A DNA stretch of 23,583 nucleotides from Thermoprotei archaeon (GCA_003661865.1 QMWY01000002.1:1-23583); one strand, 5' to 3'; numbered from the stretch's first letter, positions 13,993 through 21,686 are shown. Notes: generated from the sequence alone by a model not told the origin. Program-made: numbers and translations.

Positions 13993-14467
13993 CTACTATT
14001 AGGGCCAGGTATTTTGTAGGGACTGAGGGGACTATATCGCTAACATACACAACTACTCCGCGGCGTCTCGCTCGTATAACCCTAACCTCCTTCTTCCTCG
14101 TAATGACGTAGAATACGCGGTTCCCCTCTTCAACAGTCTCGCCTTCACGGACGAGAGGTATCACAGACGCCCCTGACGCCTCCACGATCCCAACCTCCGT
14201 TCCGCGCTTGATGAAAAGATAGCTGGGCGTTGAGGGTGCGAATATAACTACATCTGTGATGAGCACACCGCCTATGAGATCTAGCGCCACATCTACGAGC
14301 CTGTTGTAAAGCACCTCGCTAAACACTGCCCATCCTCTACACGGCGTCTCTGATAGCAGGAGCCTGTCTCTATCAACCCACACTCTATTCCTCCTGTCTA
14401 GGTACTCGGCTTTCTCAAAAGGCACCTCATCCTCAGGTACGTACGCCCGTGGAAAGAGGTGGTACAA
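13946..14467 (-). CDS. DUF2118-like protein with a biotinyl/lipoyl-type domain
   Basis: A 173-residue archaeal protein of unknown function that I assign tentatively to the DUF2118 group. The C-terminal part resembles a biotinyl/lipoyl barrel: VREGETVEEGNRVFYVI (the 'V.EGD.V..G..L..I' pattern) followed by a region like the biotin attachment loop and RRRGVVVYV. The attachment consensus AMKM is replaced by RKKE (around K126), so a lysine is present but its flanking methionines are not. The N-terminal half (residues 1-80) has mixed strands and no motif I recognise. It starts at TTG 14467, two bases after the GGPP synthase stop, and overlaps gltX; the tight packing suggests co-expression. Function unknown. 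Confidence 0.6.
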   Translation of the reverse strand: MYHLFPRAYVPEDEVPFEKAEYLDRRNRVWVDRDRLLLSETPCRGWAVFSEVLYNRLVDVALDLIGGVLITDVVIFAPSTPSYLFIKRGTEVGIVEASGASVIPLVREGETVEEGNRVFYVITRKKEVRVIRARRRGVVVYVSDIVPSVPTKYLALIVGEELVRRLTAVSACR

Positions 14468-14469
14468 AG

Positions 14470-15477
14470 TCAGTATCTCCTCTTAACTAGATACTCGATA
14501 AGCTCGCGGAGAAGCCTCAGCGCTTCAAGATCCCTTGCCATCTCACTAACCCTGCTTAGCTTCTCCATGCTTCTCCGCGCGTAGTCTTCAGCAAGGCTAT
14601 CAGCGAACTCAACGGCTCCAGTGCTCTTTATGAGCTCCGCCGCTTCCTCAAGTTCCTCTCTACTCGCATTCCCTTTACCAAGTATTGCTAGAAGTCTCTT
14701 CCTATCCCCATCGCTCAGCTTTCTGAGGGCGTATATGACAAGCACCGTTCTCTTACCTTCACGGATATCGCTGTAGACGGGCTTGCCCAGAGTCTTCTCA
14801 TCAGCGACTAGGCCAAGTATATCATCCCTTATCTGGAAGGCTATGCCTGCCAGCCTCATAACCTCGCGTAGGTGTGCGATGATTGCCTGATCCCCACCTG
14901 CTAAAACAGCCCCTATAGCCGCTGACGACATGAAGAGCGCCGCGGTCTTTCCCTCAACCATCCTTATGTACTCGTCTAGGCTAGCCTCGAGCCTTCGCGA
15001 TAGCAGCATGTCTAGCGCCTGCCCCTCAGCAACCCTTATAGCCCCTTCGGTTAGGTACTTCACCGCCTCCTTAACCCTCACTGGGTCAACCCCGCGCTCC
15101 TCGGCCTTGAGAAGAGCGCGATAAGCATAGGCATAGAGCAGGTCACCTGCGACTATGGCCATACCCTCTCCCCAGAGCTTATGGACTGTGGGCACGCCCC
15201 TCCTGAATTCGTCCTTATCTATTATGTCGTCGTGGATCAGTGTGAAGTTATGCAGTATTTCCACAGCCGCTGCTCCGGGCAGAGCCTTGTCCTCCGCCTC
15301 AGCACCTCCTACAAGTCTTGCGGAGAGGAGCACGGTAATGGGCCTAAGCCTCTTCCCGCCCGCCCTTATCAGGTGCATGGCAGCGTCGTAGAGTGTCTGG
15401 GGAGAGCCCTTCACGACCTCCTCTATGAACTTGTTAACGCGAGGGGCAACCTCCCTTACATAACCCATCAGATCCAC
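14470..15477 (-). CDS. Geranylgeranyl diphosphate synthase (polyprenyl synthetase)
   Basis: A trans-prenyltransferase of 335 residues that condenses IPP with allylic diphosphates to make the C20 chain for archaeal ether lipids. The first Asp-rich motif is DDIID (83-87), followed by the RRG of FRRGVPTVH; the second is DDILG (218 onwards) in AFQIRDDILGLVADEKTLGKP. GGKRLRP near residue 40 binds the diphosphate. The residue five places before the first motif is Phe78, the aromatic block expected to stop elongation near C20 in archaeal GGPP synthases. The GTG start at 15477 follows AGGAGGGGG by seven bases. It lies directly downstream of IPP isomerase. Confidence 0.93.
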   Translation of the reverse strand: MDLMGYVREVAPRVNKFIEEVVKGSPQTLYDAAMHLIRAGGKRLRPITVLLSARLVGGAEAEDKALPGAAAVEILHNFTLIHDDIIDKDEFRRGVPTVHKLWGEGMAIVAGDLLYAYAYRALLKAEERGVDPVRVKEAVKYLTEGAIRVAEGQALDMLLSRRLEASLDEYIRMVEGKTAALFMSSAAIGAVLAGGDQAIIAHLREVMRLAGIAFQIRDDILGLVADEKTLGKPVYSDIREGKRTVLVIYALRKLSDGDRKRLLAILGKGNASREELEEAAELIKSTGAVEFADSLAEDYARRSMEKLSRVSEMARDLEALRLLRELIEYLVKRRY

Positions 15478-15495
15478 GTGGCAGCCCCCTCCTAG

Positions 15496-16587
15496 CTACG
15501 CGCCACGCCTTATAATAGTGAGACGCCTCTGCCTAACCCAGTCTAGGAGAGGGGGTGTAAGCACTACGGGGGCCCGCTTTAGCTCATCAATGCTTCTGGA
15601 GCCCGTGAGGAGCATAGCCATTGAGAGCTCTAGCCTAACCCCTCTGAGGAACCTCAGGGCCTCCTCCCTAGACCTTAAAACACGCACCAGCACAGGCCTA
15701 GCCATAGATGCCAAGTCCGCCCCTATGGCGATCGCCTTAGCTACATCCAGACCTGTTCTAACCCCTCCACCCACGATAACCACCGAGTCCGGAGCCCCGT
15801 TACGCGCCTCGATCACAGCTGCTGCAGAGGGTATGCCCCAGGTCCTGAACAAGGCAACAGATCGGTACCTCTCACCGCCCTCCCTCCTAAGCATCCTAAG
15901 TATCTCTATGGAGACCCAGTTGGTGCCTCCGGACCCAGCCACATCGAAGATCCTCACCCCAACGCTCCTCAGCTTGTACACAACCTCTCGTGAGAGCCCG
16001 TTGCCCACCTCCTTAACTATCACCGGTACGCTCATCGAGTCGGCAAGCTCGGCTATACGATCGAGAATCCCTCTGAAGTCCCTATCGCCCCCCGGCTGAA
16101 CAAGCTCCTGTGCCGGGTTTAGGTGGATCGCTATGGCATCAGCCTTGATGCTCTCTATAAGGAACTCGACATCATCGATCTTTAGGCTCTTAAGCTGAGC
16201 GCCTCCGATATTGGCTATGACAGGTACGTCAGGCGCCTTCTTACGCACGATCGCGTAGCTCTCAACAACCTCGCGACTCCTCTTTACAAGCATTGGCCTC
16301 TGGCTCCCTACGCCCACGGCTATACCTAGCTCCTGCGCAACCTCACCTATCCTCTCATTCAAAGCCCTAGCCTCAGCTGTACCCCCGGTCATACCCGATA
16401 TGAGTAGGGGCATAGAGAGCCTATACCCCAGGAACTCAACCGATGTCTTCACATCGTCTAGCGATAACTCTGGAAGAGCCATGTGGACCAGATGCACACA
16501 CTCAAACCACGTGGATAGAGGTCCTTCAGCACCGCCGCTAACAGCTAGCCTTATATGCTCGACCTTCCTCGCCTCTATATCGCTCAA
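15496..16587 (-). CDS. fni: Isopentenyl-diphosphate delta-isomerase, type 2 (FMN)
   Basis: The FMN- and NADPH-dependent type 2 isomerase interconverts IPP and DMAPP. Visible motifs are RKVEHIRLA at the N terminus, PLLISGMTGGT, GVGSQRPML, HLNPAQELVQPGGD, IVKEVGNG and the FMN phosphate-binding VAGSGGTNW, with a second glycine-rich VGGGVRTGLDVAKA. The frame opens at GTG 16605, but TTG 16587 overlaps the upstream ipk stop as TTGA, has GAGGG seven bases before it and gives the usual family N terminus (363 residues), so I use it. It lies between ipk and GGPP synthase in the conserved archaeal isoprenoid order. Confidence 0.95.
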   Translation of the reverse strand: MSDIEARKVEHIRLAVSGGAEGPLSTWFECVHLVHMALPELSLDDVKTSVEFLGYRLSMPLLISGMTGGTAEARALNERIGEVAQELGIAVGVGSQRPMLVKRSREVVESYAIVRKKAPDVPVIANIGGAQLKSLKIDDVEFLIESIKADAIAIHLNPAQELVQPGGDRDFRGILDRIAELADSMSVPVIVKEVGNGLSREVVYKLRSVGVRIFDVAGSGGTNWVSIEILRMLRREGGERYRSVALFRTWGIPSAAAVIEARNGAPDSVVIVGGGVRTGLDVAKAIAIGADLASMARPVLVRVLRSREEALRFLRGVRLELSMAMLLTGSRSIDELKRAPVVLTPPLLDWVRQRRLTIIRRGA

Positions 16588-17360
16588 GGAACAACCCTCG
16601 TACACCTAATACTCTCGCCCCGAAGCACCTTATAGATGTAGCCTCTACGCCTACCGTTGAACACGATGACCTCTCCTATGCGCCTTACGTATGGGATACC
16701 CATGCCCAGCTTGGCCTTCATACCCCCAGTAACGTCCATCCCGTGAGCACCCCCCATACCAATGCTGGATAGGCTAGATAGTCTGACCACGCTTAGAAGG
16801 CGCGCCCCAGGCTCCGACGGGTCGCGGTCGTAGACCCCGTCAACCGTTGTTGCAAAGAGGAGCCTATCTGCGCCAAGGGTTCCCGCTAGGAACCACGAGA
16901 TCGCATCGCCTGAGATTATGCCTAAGCCCTCTCCAGCCACCCCTACATCACCGTAAAGTACGGGGACTAGACCCCTATTCAGAAGCATTGATATGGCCTT
17001 GACGTAGCCCGTGATCACCCCGTTCTCGTCTATGTAGAAGAGCCCTCTGCTAGAGATAGATACAGCGGGTACTCCATAGGCGTTTAGCGAACCTACGAAC
17101 ACCCTATTGAGCTCATCCATGTAGCTCGCTATCACATAGGCCCCCTCGGCATCTATAGCCCCCCGCTCTCTGAGAAACTCACTAGCAACGAAGTGGCCGA
17201 AGCTACCGCCTCCGTGCACGAGCACGAGCTTCAGGTCCCTCCTTTCTGAAAGAACCGCTGCGATCTCCCTTGAAACCCTATCAATTACGCCCATCCTTAT
17301 GCTGAAGGGCCTGCTCTTATCGGTTATGACAGACCCGCCTACCTTAAGCACCACCAGCAT
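16584..17360 (-). CDS. ipk: Isopentenyl phosphate kinase
   Basis: An amino-acid-kinase-fold enzyme that phosphorylates isopentenyl phosphate to IPP, the last step of the archaeal modified mevalonate pathways. The sequence has LKVGGSVITDK at residues 5-15 (K6, K15), the glycine loop HGGGSFGH (49-56) with the catalytic His56, ISGDAISWFLA and FATTVDGVYDRDP, and DVTGGMKAKL near the end. About 258 residues is the normal length. ATG 17360 lies seven bases after the upstream stop with a GAGG site and matches the family N terminus; GTG 17375 is a less likely alternative. The gene sits upstream of fni, overlapping it by four bases at the preferred fni start. Confidence 0.95.
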   Translation of the reverse strand: MLVVLKVGGSVITDKSRPFSIRMGVIDRVSREIAAVLSERRDLKLVLVHGGGSFGHFVASEFLRERGAIDAEGAYVIASYMDELNRVFVGSLNAYGVPAVSISSRGLFYIDENGVITGYVKAISMLLNRGLVPVLYGDVGVAGEGLGIISGDAISWFLAGTLGADRLLFATTVDGVYDRDPSEPGARLLSVVRLSSLSSIGMGGAHGMDVTGGMKAKLGMGIPYVRRIGEVIVFNGRRRGYIYKVLRGESIRCTRVVP

Positions 17361-17367
17361 CGCATCC

Positions 17368-18174
17368 TCAACCACGTACCAGTGGCTCTAAACGGTATAG
17401 GTAAGCATAATCCCCATCTATGACCCACCTCCAGGGATAACCATCCGCTGGTGGCTCTAGCCCGTACAGCGCGTATGCTAGACCGTTTTCGTATGCATAG
17501 ATCCTTGAGATGACGGTGTACGACCCGCTTCTCAGCGCTGCAACCCCTTCAAGCACTAGGTACCCTATCAGCTTAGTTATCATCGATGCTATGCGGGGGC
17601 TCTCCCTCAGATACCTGATGCGGGCGACACGCACGGGTCCCTCGACCCCCACGGTAATACCTCTAAGCGTAACCGGCTCCTCACCATAATGGTACGCCAC
17701 GGCGCTGCCCAGCTCTATGGAGTACCTATACCCGCCTACTAGGCTGGGGTTAAGCCCCACTACAGCATCGGTAGCTATGCAGGACTTTAGAAGATACCCC
17801 TCCTCAGCAAGGCTCTCTGAACCGCTCAGTACACGAACAGCTGCATTGCTACACGCTGCGTAGTAGTACATAGCCGGCGCTCTCAACTCTCCACAGTCAA
17901 CCCGGCACCTTATGGAGAAAGGTATGGAAAGCCCCGTACCCCTCTCTAACTCTTGAATAAACTTCCTAAGCATTTTGGAGGACCGTGAGCTCTCTAGAGG
18001 GGAGGAGGTCATCACCTCCACGTAGCGCTCGTCAGCTACTTCCTCAAGCCTCACCTCAACGCTGCAACTCGTGGTGGAGGGAGCCAGGATCACAGGGTTG
18101 TTAACGCGCGGTATGCAGAGCCCCGCAATAGGTAGGGCAAGGGGGTAGAAGTAGCTAAATACCTGCTCATCCAT
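17368..18174 (-). CDS. Degenerate GHMP-kinase-like protein in the mevalonate kinase position (function unknown)
   Basis: A 268-residue protein that I do not recognise with certainty. It occupies the slot between uS2 and ipk where many archaea keep mevalonate kinase. Weak similarities to that fold are an N-terminal strand region (GLCIPRVNNPVILAPSTTS) comparable to the GEH...A.P segment, and a helix AAMYYY-like 'APAMYYYAACSNAAVRVLSG' where GHMP kinases have the GLGSSAA ATP loop, which is absent here. A GVGG-like C-terminal motif is also missing. If the relationship is right the protein lacks ATP-binding residues and is shorter than the about 310-330 of mevalonate kinases, suggesting a pseudoenzyme or a new activity. 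The reading frame is intact, ATG 18174, and ends 7 bases before the preferred ipk start, so it is probably expressed. Confidence 0.6.
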   Translation of the reverse strand: MDEQVFSYFYPLALPIAGLCIPRVNNPVILAPSTTSCSVEVRLEEVADERYVEVMTSSPLESSRSSKMLRKFIQELERGTGLSIPFSIRCRVDCGELRAPAMYYYAACSNAAVRVLSGSESLAEEGYLLKSCIATDAVVGLNPSLVGGYRYSIELGSAVAYHYGEEPVTLRGITVGVEGPVRVARIRYLRESPRIASMITKLIGYLVLEGVAALRSGSYTVISRIYAYENGLAYALYGLEPPADGYPWRWVIDGDYAYLYRLEPLVRG

Positions 18175-18198
18175 ACCGCCACATCTACTAAGGGCGGG

Positions 18199-18852
18199 CT
18201 AGAGCTTGGTTTCGAAGTCCTCGAAACTCACCGGCAGATCCTCATCAGGCCCCAGCTCCTTCCTCTCACGCAGAACCTGCCTCGCAAGGATCCAGTAGAG
18301 CAGCGCCAGCGATCTACGCCCCTTGTTGTTGCCAGGGATCACTAGGTCTACCCCGCTGAGCCTGTTATCCGTACTTGCAAAGGCTACTACAGGTATCCCC
18401 ACCTCAAGGGCCTCGGTCAGCGCCTGATCGTCTGTGCGGGGATCCGTGACCACCAGCACCTCCGGCTCCACGAACCACTCAAGCTTAGGATTCGTCAGTG
18501 TACCAGGGATGAACCTACCCACTATGGCCCGCGCTTTGACGAACTCTGCGAATCTCTGGACAGGTCTATGACCGTACTGCCTAGCCGCGACCGCTAGTAT
18601 TGTCTCCGGCTCATACCTTGATAGGAGCCCGGCAGCTATCCTGAGCCTCTCATCGGTCTTCCTAATGTCTATGATGTAGAGCCCGTCGGGCCTTACCTTG
18701 AATACGAACCTCTCCATGTGCTTAGTACAGCTATGCGTTCCTATGTGGACTCCTGCCGATAGGTAAAGCTCAAGGGGTACTAGGAGCTCGGGTCCGCGGC
18801 TCTCTCTAGCCTGTGCCTGCTCAGCCTGCCTCTCCTCACCCTCGGATACCAT
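18199..18852 (-). CDS. rps2: 30S ribosomal protein uS2
   Basis: Small-subunit protein uS2, 217 residues in this start choice. Family motifs are YLSAGVHIGTHSCTKHMERFVF, DGLYIIDIRKTDERL, VAARQYGHRPVQRFAE, RFIPGTLTNP and the late VVTDPRTDDQALTEA with IPVVAFASTDN and VIPGNNKGRRSLALLYW. The frame reaches GTG 18861, which overlaps the rpo10 stop as GTGA, but ATG 18852 has GAGGTGA five bases upstream and is preferred. The N terminus before the domain is a charged, Gln/Glu-rich stretch of about 20 residues. The rpoK and enolase genes often found next to it are absent. Confidence 0.96.
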   Translation of the reverse strand: MVSEGEERQAEQAQARESRGPELLVPLELYLSAGVHIGTHSCTKHMERFVFKVRPDGLYIIDIRKTDERLRIAAGLLSRYEPETILAVAARQYGHRPVQRFAEFVKARAIVGRFIPGTLTNPKLEWFVEPEVLVVTDPRTDDQALTEALEVGIPVVAFASTDNRLSGVDLVIPGNNKGRRSLALLYWILARQVLRERKELGPDEDLPVSFEDFETKL

Positions 18853-18857
18853 GGAGG

Positions 18858-19055
18858 TCACCTCACGGAGTAGTGCATTACATCCCGTATCAGCTCGACG
18901 TGCGAGAGGAGCATCCTCCTACAGCAGTACCTCTTAATCCCTAGGTCGTCTAGCACCTTCTTCGGATCCTCCCCCTTTCTCACCCTCTCAGCAAACTCCT
19001 TCCACTTAGCCCCTATGGGGTAGCCGCAGGTGAAACACCTAACGGGTATTATCAT
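18858..19055 (-). CDS. rpo10: DNA-directed RNA polymerase subunit Rpo10 (RpoN)
   Basis: Rpo10, 65 residues, a zinc-binding assembly subunit of archaeal RNA polymerase that sits with Rpo3 and Rpo11. The zinc site is C7-x2-C10 (CFTC) and C44-C45 (the family's CCRRMLLSHVELI). The start MIIPVRCFTCG and the short acidic-basic middle (GEDPKKVLDDLGIKRYCC) are exactly the family pattern. It starts at ATG 19055, six bases after the uS9 stop, and ends in overlap with the uS2 frame. Confidence 0.97.
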   Translation of the reverse strand: MIIPVRCFTCGYPIGAKWKEFAERVRKGEDPKKVLDDLGIKRYCCRRMLLSHVELIRDVMHYSVR

Positions 19056-19061
19056 TCTGCA

Positions 19062-19535
19062 TCACCTATACGACTTCTGCCTAAAGCGCCTAGCGCTATA
19101 CCTAAGCCACTTCTCAGGCTCGGTCTGCCTCGGGTCCCCGGCCAGCATGGTCCTATCATACTCTTTGTACAGAGCCTTAATATCCTCAGAGCCAAAGAAA
19201 GCCACTATGCCTCTAGCTATAGCCATCCTAACAGCGTCTGCTTGAGCCATAACACCCCCGCCCTCAACCCTCACATCTATATCTATTGAGTTTCTAAGCT
19301 CCTCACTCAACAGCAGCAGGGGTTCAAGCATCTTCATCCGAGCCATTTCGATAGGCCATATCTCTATGGGGACCCCGTTTATGCGCACCCTCCCTATTCC
19401 ACTCCTTATAACAGCCCTGGCCACGGCAGTCTTACGCTTCCCAGTGCTGATAACGATCTTGCGCTGCCCAGCAACCAATGGATAGGCTCCACGAGCCTTA
19501 ACCTCCTGAGAGCTGCCCTGCTGCACACTGCTCAT
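19062..19535 (-). CDS. rps9: 30S ribosomal protein uS9
   Basis: Small-subunit protein uS9, 157 residues, whose C-terminal tail reaches the P-site tRNA. The core reads STGKRKTAVARAVIRSGIGRVRINGVPIE, then VRVEGGGVMAQADAVRMAIARGIV and the conserved end with DRTMLAGDPRQTEPEKW followed by a tail ending RRFRQKSYR. The N-terminal 26 residues precede the domain and are rich in Ser and Gln. ATG 19535 overlaps the uL13 stop as ATGA. It belongs to the eL18-uL13-uS9-Rpo10 order conserved across archaea. Confidence 0.97.
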   Translation of the reverse strand: MSSVQQGSSQEVKARGAYPLVAGQRKIVISTGKRKTAVARAVIRSGIGRVRINGVPIEIWPIEMARMKMLEPLLLLSEELRNSIDIDVRVEGGGVMAQADAVRMAIARGIVAFFGSEDIKALYKEYDRTMLAGDPRQTEPEKWLRYSARRFRQKSYR

Positions 19536-20026
19536 AGCCCAACACCCTTCCAGCCCATTGCGCGCGCTATGTCTGCAACTGCGACCGTTTCTAGCCTCTT
19601 AAGCGTATCAGCTAACGTATCGCTGATCTTGATGAGCTCCTTACCCCTAAACTCCTCGGGTACCCCTATGTAGGCCTTAAGCCTCTTGTACGCCTTGAAG
19701 CCCCGCCAGCTCTCCTTAGGAAGCATGCCCTTAACAGCTTTCTTAAAGATCGTTATGGGGTTCCTTGGTCTATGTGGCGAGTGCCTATACGGGTTCTTAT
19801 GCGTTCTGACCTCAAGCCACAGCTTGTAGCTCTCGATAACCATTTCCCTATCACCGGTCACCAGAGCCTTCTCCACATTCACAACGTTCACCCGATAGCC
19901 CATGAGTAGCAGCTTCGCTACGTAGCTCGCCAGCCTACCCAGTATAGCGCCTTCAGCATCTATGTTGATAACACGGCTCTTCGAGGCCCTATCAAGCGCC
20001 TCTTCGAAGCTTAGGACCGCGCTCAT
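19532..20026 (-). CDS. rpl13: 50S ribosomal protein uL13
   Basis: Large-subunit protein uL13, 164 residues. The typical features are VINIDAEGAILGRLASYVAKLLLMG, NVEKALVTGDREMVIE, the TH-NPYRHSPHRPRNPITIF block with its basic RNA contacts, KAVKGMLPKESWRGFKAYKRLKAYIG and the helical end. ATG 20026 overlaps the eL18 stop as ATGA, and the gene ends in the same overlap with uS9, so the run is translationally coupled. Confidence 0.97.
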   Translation of the reverse strand: MSAVLSFEEALDRASKSRVINIDAEGAILGRLASYVAKLLLMGYRVNVVNVEKALVTGDREMVIESYKLWLEVRTHKNPYRHSPHRPRNPITIFKKAVKGMLPKESWRGFKAYKRLKAYIGVPEEFRGKELIKISDTLADTLKRLETVAVADIARAMGWKGVGL

Positions 20027-20385
20027 ATTATCACCCTCACACCGCTCCCTCTCGGGTTCTCCTCAATAAGCTCAAGTATGTGCATAACCCTTCCCCCAGC
20101 GCTCTTTATCTTCTCTGCAGCGCTCCTCGAGAACGCTATGGCCGCTACGGTCACCGAGTGGTCTATCGTACCAGCCCCAAGCACCTTTCCAGGAACAACC
20201 ACCACCTCGTTCTCACGGGAGTACCTATTTATCTTGCTCACATTGACCACCACTCTCCTTCGCGCTGGTCTCTGTAGGAGCTCCGCCACATACTTCCACA
20301 CAGGAGCCTTGTTCTCATGTGCTGCCTTCCTAAGCCTTCTTATGGTTAGCCTAAGGACGTAGTTCGTCGGCCCAGTTCTCCTCAA
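20023..20385 (-). CDS. rpl18e: 50S ribosomal protein eL18
   Basis: Large-subunit protein eL18, 120 residues, the archaeal/eukaryotic counterpart related to bacterial uL15. The motifs are RTGPTNYVLRLTIRRLRKAAHENKAPVWKYVAELL, RRRVVVNVSKINRYSRENEVVVVPGKVLGAG and the end with TVAAIAFSRSAAEKI. The start is TTG 20385, overlapping the Rpo3 stop as TTGA, which is the only reasonable start. It lies between Rpo3 and uL13 in the archaeal alpha-type operon. Confidence 0.95.
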   Translation of the reverse strand: MRRTGPTNYVLRLTIRRLRKAAHENKAPVWKYVAELLQRPARRRVVVNVSKINRYSRENEVVVVPGKVLGAGTIDHSVTVAAIAFSRSAAEKIKSAGGRVMHILELIEENPRGSGVRVII

Positions 20386-21278
20386 CTCTCTCCACCCGTC
20401 TCAGCGCGGCTCGACCCTCTCCATTCCATAGCCTGCTTGATAAGGTTATCGAGCTCGCCTATAAGTATGTTGAGAGCCTCACGGACTATTGTGAAGGGTT
20501 TCAGTGCTCCCGACGACTCTATGTAGACTACGTACTCATCATTTCTATAGCCCACCTTCAGTGCGCGTGGCTCACAGACTTTTTCGCACTGCCTACATAT
20601 TATGCAGTTCATCAAGTTCGTAACCCTGACCTTGCCCCCGCTTAGCTCCAGTACCGAACGCGGGCATACCTTTACGCATTCACCACAGCCCGTGCATAAC
20701 TTCTCATCTATGCTGATGTCGGCTACATACCTAACAACCGCTACCGTAGCAGGGCTCCACTTAGCATGCTCAAGCCCCCTCCCAAGCCTCGCCCTCATCT
20801 CCAGTATTAGACGCTGACCCGGGGCTAGTACTACTAAGGGGATGTTGTCATATACGGGGTAGACATCAGGGTCCTCAGACTTTATATCGCCGGAGTAGAC
20901 AGTCACGCTTTCGCGATCGGCTGAGGCCTCTAGGTACATGTGAACAAAGCACTCCCTACAGACCTCAGGCGGGGGCCTCTGACCCTCCTCACCCCCTTCT
21001 ACCTGGCTACAACGTGCGCAGGTCTCAGGGTCGCGGTACTTCTTAATCGCTTCCTCCGAGTAGAGGGGTATCAGGCCCAGCCTATGAGCGATGATCTCGT
21101 CAAATAGGGCTGAGGTATTGGCTATCACCATGACTTCGTCAACTGCCATCGAAGGTACCTTTGCTAAGGCGTAGCGCCTAATAGCGTTTAGTATGGGTAG
21201 AGGCACTCCCTTTACTAGGAACTCTAGCGATATATCCGAAGAGCTTAGCAGCTTCACCTCGATCCCTTCGTCGGTCAA
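20382..21278 (-). CDS. rpo3: DNA-directed RNA polymerase subunit Rpo3 (RpoD) with two Fe-S cluster motifs
   Basis: Rpo3, the archaeal alpha-like subunit that nucleates RNA polymerase assembly with Rpo11, Rpo10 and Rpo12. The 298-residue protein has the N-terminal dimerisation motif (VPLPILNAIRRYALAKVPSMAVDEV), the insert domain and a C-terminal dimerisation helix. A ferredoxin-like D3 domain carries two complete Cys motifs: C195-C198-C201-C205 and C225-C228-C231-C235, each CxxCxxCxxxC, consistent with two [4Fe-4S] clusters. Four more cysteines (C87, C90, C107, C110) surround an acidic loop. The start is TTG 21278, six bases after the uS11 stop. An Fe-S-bearing Rpo3 is known in several archaea; the role of the clusters in assembly or redox sensing is not settled. 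Confidence 0.96.
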   Translation of the reverse strand: MTDEGIEVKLLSSSDISLEFLVKGVPLPILNAIRRYALAKVPSMAVDEVMVIANTSALFDEIIAHRLGLIPLYSEEAIKKYRDPETCARCSQVEGGEEGQRPPPEVCRECFVHMYLEASADRESVTVYSGDIKSEDPDVYPVYDNIPLVVLAPGQRLILEMRARLGRGLEHAKWSPATVAVVRYVADISIDEKLCTGCGECVKVCPRSVLELSGGKVRVTNLMNCIICRQCEKVCEPRALKVGYRNDEYVVYIESSGALKPFTIVREALNILIGELDNLIKQAMEWRGSSRAETGGES

Positions 21279-21284
21279 AGGGAT

Positions 21285-21686
21285 TCACACCCTTCTACCG
21301 CGCCTACCACCGGGCCTCCTCGTCGTGTCGTGGGGTATCGGGGTCACATCCTCTATTCTACCTATTATGAAGCCCGCCCTCGCAAGAGCCCTTATAGCAG
21401 CCTGAGCACCGGGTCCAGGGGTCTTTGGACCGTGGCCGCCCGGGGCCCGGACCTTGATGTGTAGGGCCGTGATGCCCTTCTCCATCGCCTCCTGTGCCAC
21501 ACGGTAGGCAACCATCATAGCTGCATATGGGCTTGGCTTCTCCCTATCAGCCCTCACAACCATGCCTCCGGATCCGCGAGCAACGGTCTCTGCTCCCGTG
21601 AGGTCTGTTATGTGGACTATCGTGTTGTTGAACGATGCGTATATATGGGCGACCCCCCACTTGAGCTCGCGAGCCGCGAACGCCAT
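21285..21686 (-). CDS. rps11: 30S ribosomal protein uS11
   Basis: Small-subunit protein uS11 of the platform, 133 residues. The archaeal family pattern is complete: WGVAHIYASFNNTIVHITDLTGAETVARGSGGMVV, the ADREKPSPYAAMMVA segment, GITALHIKVRAPGGHGPKTPGPGAQAAIRALARAG and the basic tail PIPHDTTRRPGGRRGRR. The start is ATG 21686, 13 bases after the uS4 stop; rpo3 follows by six bases. Order uS13-uS4-uS11-Rpo3 is the archaeal alpha operon. Confidence 0.98.
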   Translation of the reverse strand: MAFAARELKWGVAHIYASFNNTIVHITDLTGAETVARGSGGMVVRADREKPSPYAAMMVAYRVAQEAMEKGITALHIKVRAPGGHGPKTPGPGAQAAIRALARAGFIIGRIEDVTPIPHDTTRRPGGRRGRRV

